Assembly (NCBI RefSeq): GCF_001613545.1
Contig: NZ_BDCO01000002.1
Span: 3,224,001-3,288,000, forward strand
Direction of reading: 5' to 3'
DNA from: Terrimicrobium sacchariphilum
GTDB taxonomy: Bacteria > Verrucomicrobiota > Verrucomicrobiia > Chthoniobacterales > Terrimicrobiaceae
DNA: 64,000 bases
Positions 1 through 8,788 of this stretch are shown piece after piece. Each line of letters opens with the position of its first letter. The first letter of the stretch is position 1. Below the pieces are notes generated by a model that was given only the letters and a program-made list of their open reading frames with translations, had not been told where the DNA came from and did not search any database. A program made the translations under genes and the position numbers.

Positions 1-96
1 CGCTTGTGTTTCCCGCTCGCCGATCTCGGCTAGCGGCATTCGGCGTTCGATTTCCCCTCGGGTTCGCGCTACGTTATTTCTCCGAAGGGAACCGCC

Positions 97-1311
97 ATGT
101 CCGACACGCCTCAACCCCGGCCACCTGCCGCCTTTGCGACGCGGGCCATTCACGCAGGGGAGCACCCCGATCCCGTCACCGGAGCGTCCGCGCCCAACCT
201 CGTGATGTCGACGACCTTTGTCACCGAGGCGGGGGCTTCATTCTCGGCGGAGGACTTCGGGGAAAACACGCCTTTCATCTACACGCGATGGGGCAATCCC
301 ACCATTGCCCAGCTCGAGCGCAAACTCGCCAATCTGGAGGGTGCGGAGGCCTGCATCGCCTTCGCCAGCGGCATGTCGGCCATCACCAGCCTGCTCCTGC
401 AAACGCTCAAGCCCGGAGATCATTTCATCCTCTCCGACGTGAGTTATGCGGGTACGGCGGAGTTTGCCCGCGACTTCCTGCCCGCCCACGGCGTCGAGGT
501 GTCGCGCGTCGATCTTTCCGATCCCGCGCTGCTGGAGGCAGCCCTCCGTCCCAACACCCGACTCGTCTATGCGGAGACCCCGGCCAACCCGATTCTCAAG
601 CTCACCGACATCGCCGCCGTCGCCGACATGGCCCACCGCGTCGGGGCCAAGCTCGCCGTCGATTCCACCTTTGCCACGCCCATCGCCACCCGACCTCTGG
701 ACCTCGGGGCCGATCTGGTCGTGCATTCGCTGACCAAGTACCTCGGCGGGCATGGTGATGCCGTAGGCGGCGCGGTGCTCGGCAGGACTGATGATCTCGC
801 CCCACTGCGCAAGGGTACCGGCATTCATCTCGGGGGCACCATCAGCCCCTTCAACGCGTGGCTGATCATGCGCGGGCTGGCGACGTTGACGATCCGCATG
901 CGCGCCCATGAAGAGGGAGCTCTCGCCGTGGCAAATGCCCTGGAGAATCATCCCAAGGTGAAACGTGTCATCTATCCCGGCCTCGCCTCGCACCCCCAGA
1001 TGGCGCTCGCCCGGCGGCAAATGAGCAACTTCTCCGGCATGCTGACCTTCCAGATTCACGGAGACGGGGAGGAAGTGGCCCGCCAGCTTTCCGACCGTCT
1101 GCACACGGTTCATTACGCGGTCTCGCTGGGCCACCACCGGAGCCTGATTTTTTACCTCTCCACCTCCGAAATGCTTCGCACGTCCTTCCTGCTCACGCCG
1201 GAACAGGAAGCCGTCTATCGCTCCTTTGCCGGAGATGGGATCTTCCGTCTGTCCGTCGGCCTCGAGGACCCGGGCGATCTTATCGCCGATCTGTCTCAGG
1301 CACTCGGTTAG
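97..1311 (+). CDS. Cys/Met-metabolism PLP-dependent lyase/sulfhydrylase
   Basis: This is a 404-residue protein of the Cys/Met metabolism PLP family (cystathionine gamma-lyase, methionine gamma-lyase, O-acyl-homoserine sulfhydrylase). The PLP-binding lysine is K214 in HSLTKYLGGHGD. The FASGMSAI stretch near residue 90 and YAETPANP near 160 fit the cofactor and substrate pocket. The length matches the family. These enzymes cleave or replace the gamma substituent of homocysteine, methionine or O-acyl-homoserine in the cytosol. The exact substrate cannot be read from sequence. The ATG follows a GAAGGGA ribosome-binding site. The 3' end overlaps the convergent downstream gene by 32 bp. Confidence 0.9.
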   Translation: MSDTPQPRPPAAFATRAIHAGEHPDPVTGASAPNLVMSTTFVTEAGASFSAEDFGENTPFIYTRWGNPTIAQLERKLANLEGAEACIAFASGMSAITSLLLQTLKPGDHFILSDVSYAGTAEFARDFLPAHGVEVSRVDLSDPALLEAALRPNTRLVYAETPANPILKLTDIAAVADMAHRVGAKLAVDSTFATPIATRPLDLGADLVVHSLTKYLGGHGDAVGGAVLGRTDDLAPLRKGTGIHLGGTISPFNAWLIMRGLATLTIRMRAHEEGALAVANALENHPKVKRVIYPGLASHPQMALARRQMSNFSGMLTFQIHGDGEEVARQLSDRLHTVHYAVSLGHHRSLIFYLSTSEMLRTSFLLTPEQEAVYRSFAGDGIFRLSVGLEDPGDLIADLSQALG

Positions 1312-2287
1312 GATTCGCCAGCCGGTAGAGACAGTGCTCCCGCAGCACGTGGCCAGGCGGGACGACGGGATGCTCAAAGGTGGCCTCGCGCTGCATGCCG
1401 AGGCGCTTCATCACCGCCTCGGAGCGGGTATTGACCAGAGCGGTAAAAGACACGATCGAGTCGAGGTCCAGCTCGCGGAAACCGAATTCCAGCGCCCCTC
1501 GCGCACCTTCGGTGGCAAACCCCTTGCCCCACCATTTTCTCGCAAGCCGCCAGCCAATCTCGACACAGGGCATGAACGGAAGCGGCGCCGTCGGAATGTG
1601 CAGGCCGAGGAAACCAATGAACTCGCCCGACTGCTTTTCCTCAGCCGCCCAGAACCCCCAACCACGCTCTGCGATGAGGTCGTGGCATCGCTGCGCATAG
1701 GCGCTGCTTTCCTCCTCGCTCAGGGTGGCGGGGAAATAGCGCATGACCTCGGGATCAGCGGTTAGCGCGGCGAAAGGTGCAAAATCCTCCTCGCGCCACT
1801 GGCGGAGCCGGATGCGGTCGGTCTCGATCTCGCGCGGTATAGGGAAAAACATCACACGGTGCGCCTCCTGCGCATCATCAGCCTCAAGCACCTCAAAAAC
1901 GGTCTGGAGGTTGCGATGGGCGAGATGCGGATAGACCGAAGCAAGCGCAACCTGTAATCGGTCCGCCATGGGAAAGCCGGGACGCCCGAGATTCACCGCG
2001 ATGTGATTCCATTCCGCAATCCGCTCGTTTCGTTCCCCGGAGGAAAGAAACCACTCTGCCACGGCGGCATCGTCCTGCCCGGATGCGGCGAGGATTTCCT
2101 CCCGGGTCAGGTGAAAAAACGCCAGAAAATGCCCGTCAATACCAGTCGGGTGGCAGAACCTCGCAGCAAACTCAGGCGGCAGTGCGCCTGCGGCAAATTG
2201 CCTGGCCTTGAAAATCAGCCGGCACAACCAGACACAGTCGGCCAATCGCTCGACCGGTCTGGGCATGGTTACGACATCACTACTCAT
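1280..2287 (-). CDS. DUF5069-GNAT acetyltransferase fusion
   Basis: This 335-residue protein has two domains. Residues 1 to about 145 resemble DUF5069, a small domain common in Verrucomicrobiota, with a hydrophobic FLAFFHLTREEI segment and a WNHIAVNLGRPGFPM stretch. Residues about 155-330 are a RimJ/RimL-type GNAT N-acetyltransferase: ETDRIRLRQWREEDF start, EIGWRLARKWWGKGFATEGA acetyl-CoA loop, and NTRSEAVMKRLGM. ATG at 2287 is chosen; GTG at 2308 would add seven residues. It ends the minus-strand run that begins with mlaE, 21 bp after mlaA if the GTG is used, so it may be cotranscribed. The acetylated substrate is unknown. Confidence 0.8.
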   Translation of the reverse strand: MSSDVVTMPRPVERLADCVWLCRLIFKARQFAAGALPPEFAARFCHPTGIDGHFLAFFHLTREEILAASGQDDAAVAEWFLSSGERNERIAEWNHIAVNLGRPGFPMADRLQVALASVYPHLAHRNLQTVFEVLEADDAQEAHRVMFFPIPREIETDRIRLRQWREEDFAPFAALTADPEVMRYFPATLSEEESSAYAQRCHDLIAERGWGFWAAEEKQSGEFIGFLGLHIPTAPLPFMPCVEIGWRLARKWWGKGFATEGARGALEFGFRELDLDSIVSFTALVNTRSEAVMKRLGMQREATFEHPVVPPGHVLREHCLYRLANPNRVPETDRR

Positions 2288-2328
2288 CAACCTCTCTGGA
2301 GCCAGCACAAATCACCGGCGCCTCAAGA

Positions 2329-3108
2329 CTAGCGCGAGTTGATTCCGTTCCGATACTGAATGTACGCAGTGCGGGCGGCGAGATAGCGATCGATCGTGTC
2401 CTTCGTAGCCGCATCGTAGGTGTCGATCTGCGCCGGAAGCGAGCGCATCGTGTTCGCCGCGGGCACGGCGATATACCACACCGGCTGGCCCCAGATGTAT
2501 CCGCACCAGGTGATGGGATTCAGCGCCCAGTCACCCGCCAGCCCCACGCCATCGCGCAGGGTGGTAGGACCGATCAGCGGAAGCACGAAATAGAAACCAT
2601 TCGGAATGCCCCATTTGGCAAAGGTCTGGGCGGTGTCTACCGGCGGCAGGTCGGCCAAAGCCGGGATATGCTGGGCCGGACGCCCCAGCCCGCCGATGCC
2701 GACGGTGCTATTCACGAGAAAGGCTCCCGTCTGCTTGCCTGCCCCGGGCAGGTCGGCCTGCAGAAGGTTGTTGGCGAGACGCACGGGGTATTTGACGTTC
2801 TCAAAGGCATTGCCGATCGCCTCGCGTCCCTTCTCGGGAACGATGAACTTGTACCCGATGGAGACGGGCTTGAGGATGTAGCGGTAAACCTGGTGATTGA
2901 TCCAGAAGGTGACGCGATTGACCGGCTGGAGCGGATCAGGCACCTGAGCCACGGTGGCGTAGGTATCGAGGTCATCCGTGGGACCGGCCACGGCCTTGCC
3001 GCCCACGGCGGCTTTGCCGTCGGCAGGGGCTGCGGGCGCTTCTTTCTTGGTGGTCGCACAGCCGACAAACAACGCGGAGGCGAGCGAGAGGCACAGGATC
3101 TTTTTCAT
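2329..3108 (-). CDS. mlaA: MlaA outer-membrane lipoprotein (VacJ)
   Basis: This 259-residue lipoprotein has a signal peptide with lipobox SALFVGC (Cys17). It carries the MlaA/VacJ core: DPLQPVNRVTFWINHQVYRYILKP, then a glycine-rich GIGGLGRPAQ region and GNAFENVKYPVRLANNLLQ. In the Mla system MlaA sits in the outer membrane and removes mislocalised phospholipid from the outer leaflet, passing it to periplasmic MlaC. The start overlaps the stop of mlaC by one base, so the genes are translationally coupled. Having mlaA in the same operon as mlaEFDC differs from E. coli, where it is elsewhere on the chromosome. Confidence 0.92.
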   Translation of the reverse strand: MKKILCLSLASALFVGCATTKKEAPAAPADGKAAVGGKAVAGPTDDLDTYATVAQVPDPLQPVNRVTFWINHQVYRYILKPVSIGYKFIVPEKGREAIGNAFENVKYPVRLANNLLQADLPGAGKQTGAFLVNSTVGIGGLGRPAQHIPALADLPPVDTAQTFAKWGIPNGFYFVLPLIGPTTLRDGVGLAGDWALNPITWCGYIWGQPVWYIAVPAANTMRSLPAQIDTYDAATKDTIDRYLAARTAYIQYRNGINSR

Positions 3109-3686
3109 TAGGGGTTATTCACGGCGTTGGTGAGCGCAGCCAGGACGGCGTTGGCGCCTCCCTTTTGAAACTGTGCGTCAAATTGCGAGCGGTAGTTGCC
3201 CACGAAGCTCACGCCTTCCACCACGACATCGGTGATGCGCCAGTCTTCGCTTTGCTCCAGGCGATAGATGACCTCGTATTTGCTGCCCTTGTAGAGCACC
3301 ACGGTCGGCACCTCGGCGCGACCGGGAGCAGGCGTGGCCGCCGCCTTGTAGGTCACCTCGGGACGCTCGCCGATGGTGTAGCGTCCGGCATAGCGGCGGA
3401 TGATGAGGTCGGTGAAGAGCGAGATGGCTTTCTTCTGCTGGTCGGGAGTAAAGGTCTTCCATCCCGGCCCGATGGCCCGCCGCGTCATGGCAGGAAAGCT
3501 CATGTTTTTTTCCAACACCGGGCGCACTTTTTGCATGAGCACCTCGTTGTTGGGTACTTTCTCGGCAATGGCGATGAGTTCGTCATTGTTTGAGCGCACC
3601 TTTTGCTCCGCTACGCTCTGGGCCATCGCAGGGACGGTCAGCGAGACGAAAGCAGCAAGAAGGAGAAAGAGACGAGGCGTGGTCAT
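3108..3686 (-). CDS. mlaC: MlaC periplasmic phospholipid-binding protein
   Basis: This 192-residue exported protein has a Sec signal peptide (FLLLAAFVSLTVPAMA) and an MlaC/Ttg2D fold. Recognisable parts are FPAMTRRAIGPGWKTFTPDQQKKAI, FTDLIIRRYAGRY and the ending VVVEGVSFVGNYRSQFDAQFQKGGANAVLAAL. MlaC carries single phospholipids across the periplasm between MlaA and the MlaFED complex. It overlaps mlaD by four bases and mlaA by one, consistent with a single transcript. Confidence 0.92.
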   Translation of the reverse strand: MTTPRLFLLLAAFVSLTVPAMAQSVAEQKVRSNNDELIAIAEKVPNNEVLMQKVRPVLEKNMSFPAMTRRAIGPGWKTFTPDQQKKAISLFTDLIIRRYAGRYTIGERPEVTYKAAATPAPGRAEVPTVVLYKGSKYEVIYRLEQSEDWRITDVVVEGVSFVGNYRSQFDAQFQKGGANAVLAALTNAVNNP

Positions 3687-4171
3687 GGTTGTGGTTGAGG
3701 CGTGGGCTGGCCCTCGGCCGGTTTGTCCGCGGAGCCAAAAGCCATTTTTCCGATGAGCGACTCCAGATCCACGGATGATTCGGTCATGGTGATGCGAGTG
3801 CCAGGTTGCAGGTAGGTTTCATCCGCTCCCGGAGAAAGCGCAACAAATTTGTCTCCGATCAACCCAGATGTCTTGATCGACGCCATGGAGTCCGTCGGGA
3901 GGTGCAGGACGGACTGCACCCGCAGGGTCGCGATGGCGCTGAAATCGTTTTTGTCGAGCCGGATATCCTCCACCCGGCCAACGGTCACACCTGAAACCAC
4001 CACGCTGCCACCTTTGTGCAATCCGCCAGCGTTGGAAAAGCGCGCCTCGATCACGTAGGTGTCGCCCGAGGGGAGATTGCCGGCGCCGAGCTTGATCGTG
4101 AGATAAAGCACAGCAGCAAGTCCCATGAGGACAAACACGCCCACGAGGAGCTCAAGACGGGATGGTTTCAT
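3683..4171 (-). CDS. mlaD: MlaD MCE-domain protein
   Basis: This 162-residue protein has one N-terminal transmembrane helix (LELLVGVFVLMGLAAVLYLTI) and one MCE domain (residues about 38-118: YVIEARFSNAGGLHKGGSV, VSGVTVGRVEDI). MlaD forms the hexameric lipid channel on the periplasmic face of the inner-membrane ABC transporter. The length is close to the E. coli protein (183). The C-terminal tail after the MCE domain is short and proline-rich. Start and stop overlap the neighbours by four bases each. Confidence 0.92.
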   Translation of the reverse strand: MKPSRLELLVGVFVLMGLAAVLYLTIKLGAGNLPSGDTYVIEARFSNAGGLHKGGSVVVSGVTVGRVEDIRLDKNDFSAIATLRVQSVLHLPTDSMASIKTSGLIGDKFVALSPGADETYLQPGTRITMTESSVDLESLIGKMAFGSADKPAEGQPTPQPQP

Positions 4172-4947
4172 TTTGGAGAAGTCTGTAATGCAGCAAGAGT
4201 GTTGCCAAGTGCCTCGACACTGTCACGGAATCCTGTGACGACCGGGAGCGTCGAGGAAGAAAAGTCCGCCGGGGTACCGTCGAAGCGAAGCTGTCCGCCC
4301 TCGAGCAGGGCAACGCGGTCGCTGGTAACCAGTGCCTCGGGTACGTCGTGCGTGACGACAAGCGCGGTAAAGGCCAGCTGCCGTTGGTACCGGGCGATCA
4401 TGGCAAAGACGGCATTGCGCCGCAAAGGGTCGAGTCCTGCCGTCGGTTCGTCGAAGAATACCAGCTCGGGCTTGGTGACGATGGCTCGGGCCAGGGCGAG
4501 CCGCTTTTGCATACCACCCGACATCTGGCTCGGGTACCGGCCGGCGAAGGTGTCGATCTCGAGCTGCCGCAGCGCCTCCATGGCCTGCTGGCGGATTTCG
4601 CGATTGGAAAGATCGGTCGTCTGCTCGAGCGGGAGAGCGACGTTTTCCAGCGCCGTGAGGGAGTCAAAGAGAGCGTTGCTCTGGAACAGAAAGCTGCACC
4701 GATGGCGAAAATCCGCCAGCGACGCCGGGTTGGACGCCGAGAGGAGCTTCCCATCGAACCGCACCTCGCCCGCGTCCTGCGTGATCACGCCACCCAGGCA
4801 TTTCAGGAAGACCGATTTCCCCGCGCCGCTGGGGCCGAGAATGGTAAACACCTGCCCGCGCCGGACCTCGAGGTTGATGCCAGATAGCACCTCGTGCGAG
4901 CCGAAGCTCTTGCGTAATCCCGTGACTTGCAGCAGTGGCGCGCTCAT
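4168..4947 (-). CDS. mlaF: MlaF ABC transporter ATPase
   Basis: This is a 259-residue ABC ATPase. It has Walker A GPSGAGKS (residues 38-45), the signature SGGMQKRLALARA, Walker B LVFFDEPTAGLDPL, and the H-loop VVTHD. MlaF powers phospholipid transfer through the MlaE permease. The C-terminal extension (VLEG..FDGTPADFSS..FRDSVEAL) is of the kind that contacts the partner ATPase or MlaB in the family. No STAS-domain mlaB gene is present in this operon. It is spaced 3 bp from mlaE. Confidence 0.93.
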   Translation of the reverse strand: MSAPLLQVTGLRKSFGSHEVLSGINLEVRRGQVFTILGPSGAGKSVFLKCLGGVITQDAGEVRFDGKLLSASNPASLADFRHRCSFLFQSNALFDSLTALENVALPLEQTTDLSNREIRQQAMEALRQLEIDTFAGRYPSQMSGGMQKRLALARAIVTKPELVFFDEPTAGLDPLRRNAVFAMIARYQRQLAFTALVVTHDVPEALVTSDRVALLEGGQLRFDGTPADFSSSTLPVVTGFRDSVEALGNTLAALQTSPK

Positions 4948-4950
4948 GGA

Positions 4951-5727
4951 CTAGACCAGGAATGAGGTGATGGCGTAATCGACCGCCAGCACGACGATGC
5001 TGGACAGCACCACCGCACGAGTGGTGGACGCGCTCACCGCCCGAGCGCCCGTGGCCGTGGAGCAGCGGTGTGCGTTGTAGCCGTAATAGGAGCAGATGGA
5101 AATCGTCAGCAGGCCGAAGGTCGCGGCCTTGATGAAGCACTCGCGCACATCCGCCATCTCGACCGCACGCTCCACCGCCGACCAGTAGATGCCGGGATCG
5201 ACGCCGAGGAGCACGGAACCCGAAAGGCTCCCTCCGTAGAGGCCAATGGCGACGAAAAGGGCGGTTTGAAGAGGAAAAACGACGAGAGCCGCCAGCAGGC
5301 GGGGCGACACGAGATAACCATGGCTGTTGATACCCATGGTCTCGAGCGCCACGATCTGCTCGGAGTTGCGCTGGATGCCCAGCTCAGCCGCGAGGGCCGA
5401 TCCCGCCTGGCCGACAATCATCAGGGCCGCGAGCACCGGAGCCATCTCCCGCACGAGGCTCAGCGAGACCAGCGCTCCCAGCAACCCCTCCGACCCGAAG
5501 CGGCTCAATACGTAGTACCCCTGGAGCCCGAGAACGAGGCCGGTGAAGATGCCAACGATGAGAATGACCGGCAGGCAGAGAGCCCCCTGTTCATAAAAAG
5601 CACGCACAATGCGCCGAGGCAGACGTCGCGAACCAATCGCACCACGAAAGGATGCGATCACAAACAAGGCAAACTCGCCCAAACGGGAAACGAGATCCAA
5701 TGTATTGCGACCGAGCACTCCTACCAC
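4951..5727 (-). CDS. mlaE: MlaE permease
   Basis: This 258-residue inner-membrane permease of the MlaE/YrbE family is the first gene of the mla operon. It has five or six hydrophobic helices and the family signature region LVREMAPVLAALMIVGQAGSALAAELG with a following ETMGI segment. It dimerises and with MlaF and MlaD forms the lipid-transporting complex. The gene order mlaE-F-D-C-A is complete apart from mlaB. The intergenic stretch upstream (5728-5851) would carry the promoter, but no clear -35/-10 pair stands out. Confidence 0.92.
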   Translation of the reverse strand: MVGVLGRNTLDLVSRLGEFALFVIASFRGAIGSRRLPRRIVRAFYEQGALCLPVILIVGIFTGLVLGLQGYYVLSRFGSEGLLGALVSLSLVREMAPVLAALMIVGQAGSALAAELGIQRNSEQIVALETMGINSHGYLVSPRLLAALVVFPLQTALFVAIGLYGGSLSGSVLLGVDPGIYWSAVERAVEMADVRECFIKAATFGLLTISICSYYGYNAHRCSTATGARAVSASTTRAVVLSSIVVLAVDYAITSFLV

Positions 5728-5851
5728 AGGCGTGGATACTTGGCAGGCGGCGGGAAGTTCTGCAATCCGATGTTTCGTTCCAACGAAAAGAACCGACAGG
5801 CTTTTTTAGCCATCCGGTCAACAGGTCTCCTCACCTGCACGGCCAGAGCGC

Positions 5852-7345
5852 CTACTTCGCCGTCGAGGCGGGAGTTTTCAGGTCCTCCGGGGGTGGAGCC
5901 ATGATCGGCGGTCCCCGGAAGGCTGATACGATCGCCCCCACGAGGCCAATCATGGCAGCGAGGTGAAAAGCCGCGCTTTGCCCGCTGGTGTAGATCGCAA
6001 ATACCGCCTCCCTGGCATGCTCCGGGTGATAGCCGGCGAGAAGCTTCCCGGCTCCGGTCCCGGCCACGGTTGCCCCGAGGATAGCCGCCGCCAGCGATAC
6101 ACCGAGGGCCTGGCCGAAATTCCGCGCCATGGCAAAGAACCCATTGGCCGAGCCGAGCATTGATTGTGGGACGGCAGCCAGGACAGAGGTGTTGTTCGGC
6201 GGATGAAAGAGCCCTCCGCCCGCCCCGATGAGGGCGACGATTCCGGCCACGAGCAGGAGTCCCCCCGTCGGCCCGAGGAAGGAAAGAGCCAGCACGCCGC
6301 CCGCCGTACAGAGCAGGCCAAACGACGCCACCACCCGGGCGCTGATGTATTTGGAAAGTCCACCGATGATCTGACTGGTGGTTGTGAGCGCAACCGAAAG
6401 CGGCAGCATCAGCAATCCTGCCTGAAACGGCGTCAGCCCCAGCACCGCCTGCGCGTAGAGCGGCACGAGAAAGTAGCACGATGCCGCTGCCACAAAGTAT
6501 GCCGCCGCCGCGAACGACCCACACACATAGGCGCGCAGCCGAAACACCCGGGGATCGAGCAACGGAGACGCCATGCGGAGTTCCACCACCAGGAAGATCA
6601 CGAGCAGGCCCAGCCCTGCTCCCAGCAGTTCCCAGGGAAAACCCTGCGCAGCCCGCGAAGCCAGCCTCTCGACCAGGAGAAAAGGGATGCCAATCAAGGG
6701 AATCGACAGCATGGCCCCGGCAAGGTCGAAGCGCCCCGCGCGCGAGCAGCTCTGATTCCTCAGGATCAAGGCATCAAGCAGCAGCCCGGCAGAGGAGATA
6801 AGCGCGATGACCAGGAAGATCGACCGCCACCCGAAGGCCCCGATCAAGGCTCCGCCCAGCAACAAGCCGACCACCTGTCCCATGGCCAGCACGGAAGCAT
6901 TGATCGCCATGGCCCGCCGTCGCTCCACCTTGGGAAACACCGCGGTGATTTCCGCCATCACATTGGCCAGCACCAGCGCCCCGCCGATCCCCTGCACCGC
7001 CCGGCAGGCAATGAGCACCGCCAGCGTCGGAGCGAAAAGACAGGCCAGCGAAGCTGCCGCCAGAGCGCCCATGCCGAGAATGGTGACGGTCTTGCGTCCC
7101 AGCCGGTCGCCCAGTCGTCCCGCCACCAACAACGAGGCCGTAAGGGCGATCATGTAAGAAAGCATCACCCACTTCACCTCATGAAGCCCGATGCCAAATT
7201 GCGCCGCCATGGCTGGCAAAGCCAGCGTCACGATGAAGGCGTCCATGTACACGACGAAATTTCCGCACTCGACTGCTCCCAGCACCCACCAGCGGCGGTT
7301 GGGACCGTGTGCCGCCTTTAGTATGGGACGTCCGGGGATATTCAT
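5852..7345 (-). CDS. MFS multidrug exporter, DHA2 (EmrB/QacA) type
   Basis: This 497-residue major facilitator has about 14 hydrophobic segments and the DHA2-type layout. The first-helix region NFVVYMDAFIVTLALPAM, the loop motif GRLGDRLGRKTV, and the motif-C-like region ALVLANVMAEI..GQVVGLLLGGALIGAFGWRSIFLV are all present. The family exports drugs or toxic metabolites by proton antiport. No EmrA-type partner or TetR/MarR regulator adjoins it. Its upstream region holds a GC-rich hairpin and a 50-bp inverted repeat that could control it. Confidence 0.88.
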   Translation of the reverse strand: MNIPGRPILKAAHGPNRRWWVLGAVECGNFVVYMDAFIVTLALPAMAAQFGIGLHEVKWVMLSYMIALTASLLVAGRLGDRLGRKTVTILGMGALAAASLACLFAPTLAVLIACRAVQGIGGALVLANVMAEITAVFPKVERRRAMAINASVLAMGQVVGLLLGGALIGAFGWRSIFLVIALISSAGLLLDALILRNQSCSRAGRFDLAGAMLSIPLIGIPFLLVERLASRAAQGFPWELLGAGLGLLVIFLVVELRMASPLLDPRVFRLRAYVCGSFAAAAYFVAAASCYFLVPLYAQAVLGLTPFQAGLLMLPLSVALTTTSQIIGGLSKYISARVVASFGLLCTAGGVLALSFLGPTGGLLLVAGIVALIGAGGGLFHPPNNTSVLAAVPQSMLGSANGFFAMARNFGQALGVSLAAAILGATVAGTGAGKLLAGYHPEHAREAVFAIYTSGQSAAFHLAAMIGLVGAIVSAFRGPPIMAPPPEDLKTPASTAK

Positions 7346-7388
7346 GATCGGCGTTCTAGGCGGAGAATGGCTGGTTCGTCAAATCGCC

Positions 7389-7419
7389 GGGGCGGAAGAT
7401 TGTAACCGCAATCCGCCCC
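7389..7419. promoter_or_regulatory. GC-rich hairpin upstream of the MFS exporter
   Basis: GGGGCGGA at 7389-7396 pairs with TCCGCCCC at 7412-7419, and TTG (7400-7402) pairs with CAA (7409-7411) across a three-base bulge. On the minus strand this would lie in the 5' leader of the MFS exporter mRNA, about 45-75 bases from its start codon. A role in leader folding or attenuation is inference. Confidence 0.4.
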
Positions 7420-7437
7420 CCTCCAGACCTCCCCGGT

Positions 7438-7487
7438 AATTTCGTTTCATCGTTTCATTCTTAAGAAATGAAACGAGAAACGAAATT
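7438..7487. promoter_or_regulatory. 50-bp imperfect palindrome, four CGTTTC half-sites
   Basis: The left arm and right arm are reverse complements apart from single-base gaps, meeting at a TTCTTAAGAA centre (7458-7467). CGTTTC occurs at 7443-7448 and 7451-7456, and its complement GAAACG at 7470-7475 and 7477-7482. It sits between the divergent MFS exporter (start 7345) and the histidine phosphatase (start about 7556). The symmetry suggests binding of a dimer or pair of dimers. It lacks the GC stem and T-run of an intrinsic terminator. Confidence 0.55.
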
Positions 7488-7555
7488 CACACCATTGGGA
7501 GAGCGTATGTGGCAGGTGTTTTCCGCAAACACCCTAAAGACATTTGGGGGACCTT

Positions 7556-8788
7556 GTGACAATCTCCACGGCCGTGGTTTTTTTACGCTTTGGCATAATC
7601 GGTCTGCTGGTCTCCCTCCTTTCCACCGGCGGGAACACAGCGGAACCGCAGACAACGATTGCGGTTTATGCGCGCCATACCTTCCGCGGTGTTTCCAAGG
7701 CGGTCCCCCCGGAGGTGATCAACCTGCCCGAGATCGGCTTTCAGTTCTCGCCACCCATGTTTGCCTACGGGATGGATGCCATGCCCGAGGGATTGCGCAT
7801 CGCGGAACAGGTCTATCCCCCCGGCTTGCGCGCTGCCGTCGAATTGGCGGGGCAGGCGGTCGGAGCCGGGAAGCTCGACCAGCACTGGGATCTCATCCGT
7901 CCCGATCTCGGCACCTCACGCGATTTTGAAACCGCACTCTCCATCCAGCGCGGGCTGGGAGGCAAGGTTCCGCTGGTCGGGGTCCCTTCGCGCGACACCG
8001 AGGTGAAGGACTTTGTCACCTCCTTCGACCCCAGTGTGCTGGCACCAGAGACGATCGAGGAGTTTCGCCGCAAGATCACCCGGGAGGAAAGTATCGCCAT
8101 CCGCCAGTCGACTGCCGAATTTCTCCAATCCTTCCAGCAGACGGTGATGGGCGCGGTCCATCCGGTTGCGATCCCTGCGGTATTCCCGAATGAAAAGAAG
8201 GAAGCTCCGATCTTCCGTGAAACGGCAAAGCTCGCAGTTTCCTTGGAAATGGCCTCGGCGAAAGGGCCTCCCCTCCGCATCCTCTTTGACAAGGCCCCCG
8301 GGCCAACGGACGTCGGCGCGCTGATCCGCACCGGCCTGAAAGTGAGCGCCGCCCGATGGATGATAATGAATCCCGGTGCCGTCGGCTCCATTCAAGCCTG
8401 GTTCCCCCTTCACCATATCGACCAGCTCCCGCCCGGTTCCCGACAGATTCTCGTCGGCCATGACGTCCAGTTTTTCTTCATCCTTCGCAGCCTGGGGATG
8501 ATTTCCCTGGCAGATGATTTCACCAGTGGCCCGGTCCTCCCACTGGACTCGATCATTTTCGCGTTCCGCGGGGATCGTGTGGCTGCCGTAAGGCTACAGG
8601 TCCAGCTCCGGCGTGATGGCTCGGCGGGAAAATTCCAGCCCGCGCTTCTCTGGCAGGGCAGCCGTAGCGAATGGGAGTCGCGCCTCGCCCATATCCGTAA
8701 ACAGTTGGAAAGCCATCCCGACATCGCCCGGCTGCTCCGTACCTATCGTCAGCCCGAGCCGGTCGTGCTCACGATCGACCAGGAGTAA
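7556..8788 (+). CDS. Agp-like histidine acid phosphatase, secreted
   Basis: This protein of about 410 residues belongs to the histidine phosphatase superfamily, branch 2, closest in style to glucose-1-phosphatase/phytase. The phosphohistidine motif is ARHTFRG near the N terminus (E. coli Agp has RHNLRAP rather than the common RHGxRxP). The proton-donor motif is LVGHDVQ near residue 300. The N terminus has a hydrophobic signal-like segment, so it probably acts in the periplasm on phosphate esters. GTG at 7556 is preferred because GGGGGA lies five bases upstream; TTG at 7544 would add four residues. The 3' end overlaps the convergent CDF gene by 20 bp. Confidence 0.75.
   Translation: MTISTAVVFLRFGIIGLLVSLLSTGGNTAEPQTTIAVYARHTFRGVSKAVPPEVINLPEIGFQFSPPMFAYGMDAMPEGLRIAEQVYPPGLRAAVELAGQAVGAGKLDQHWDLIRPDLGTSRDFETALSIQRGLGGKVPLVGVPSRDTEVKDFVTSFDPSVLAPETIEEFRRKITREESIAIRQSTAEFLQSFQQTVMGAVHPVAIPAVFPNEKKEAPIFRETAKLAVSLEMASAKGPPLRILFDKAPGPTDVGALIRTGLKVSAARWMIMNPGAVGSIQAWFPLHHIDQLPPGSRQILVGHDVQFFFILRSLGMISLADDFTSGPVLPLDSIIFAFRGDRVAAVRLQVQLRRDGSAGKFQPALLWQGSRSEWESRLAHIRKQLESHPDIARLLRTYRQPEPVVLTIDQE

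Noticed and set aside
1-96. Possible end of an upstream gene
   Set aside because: No frame in the first 96 bases shows recognisable coding sequence; read as leader of the PLP enzyme gene.
238-1377. 379-residue open frame opposite the PLP enzyme
   Set aside because: Antisense shadow; no domain, while the plus strand gives a full-length conserved enzyme.
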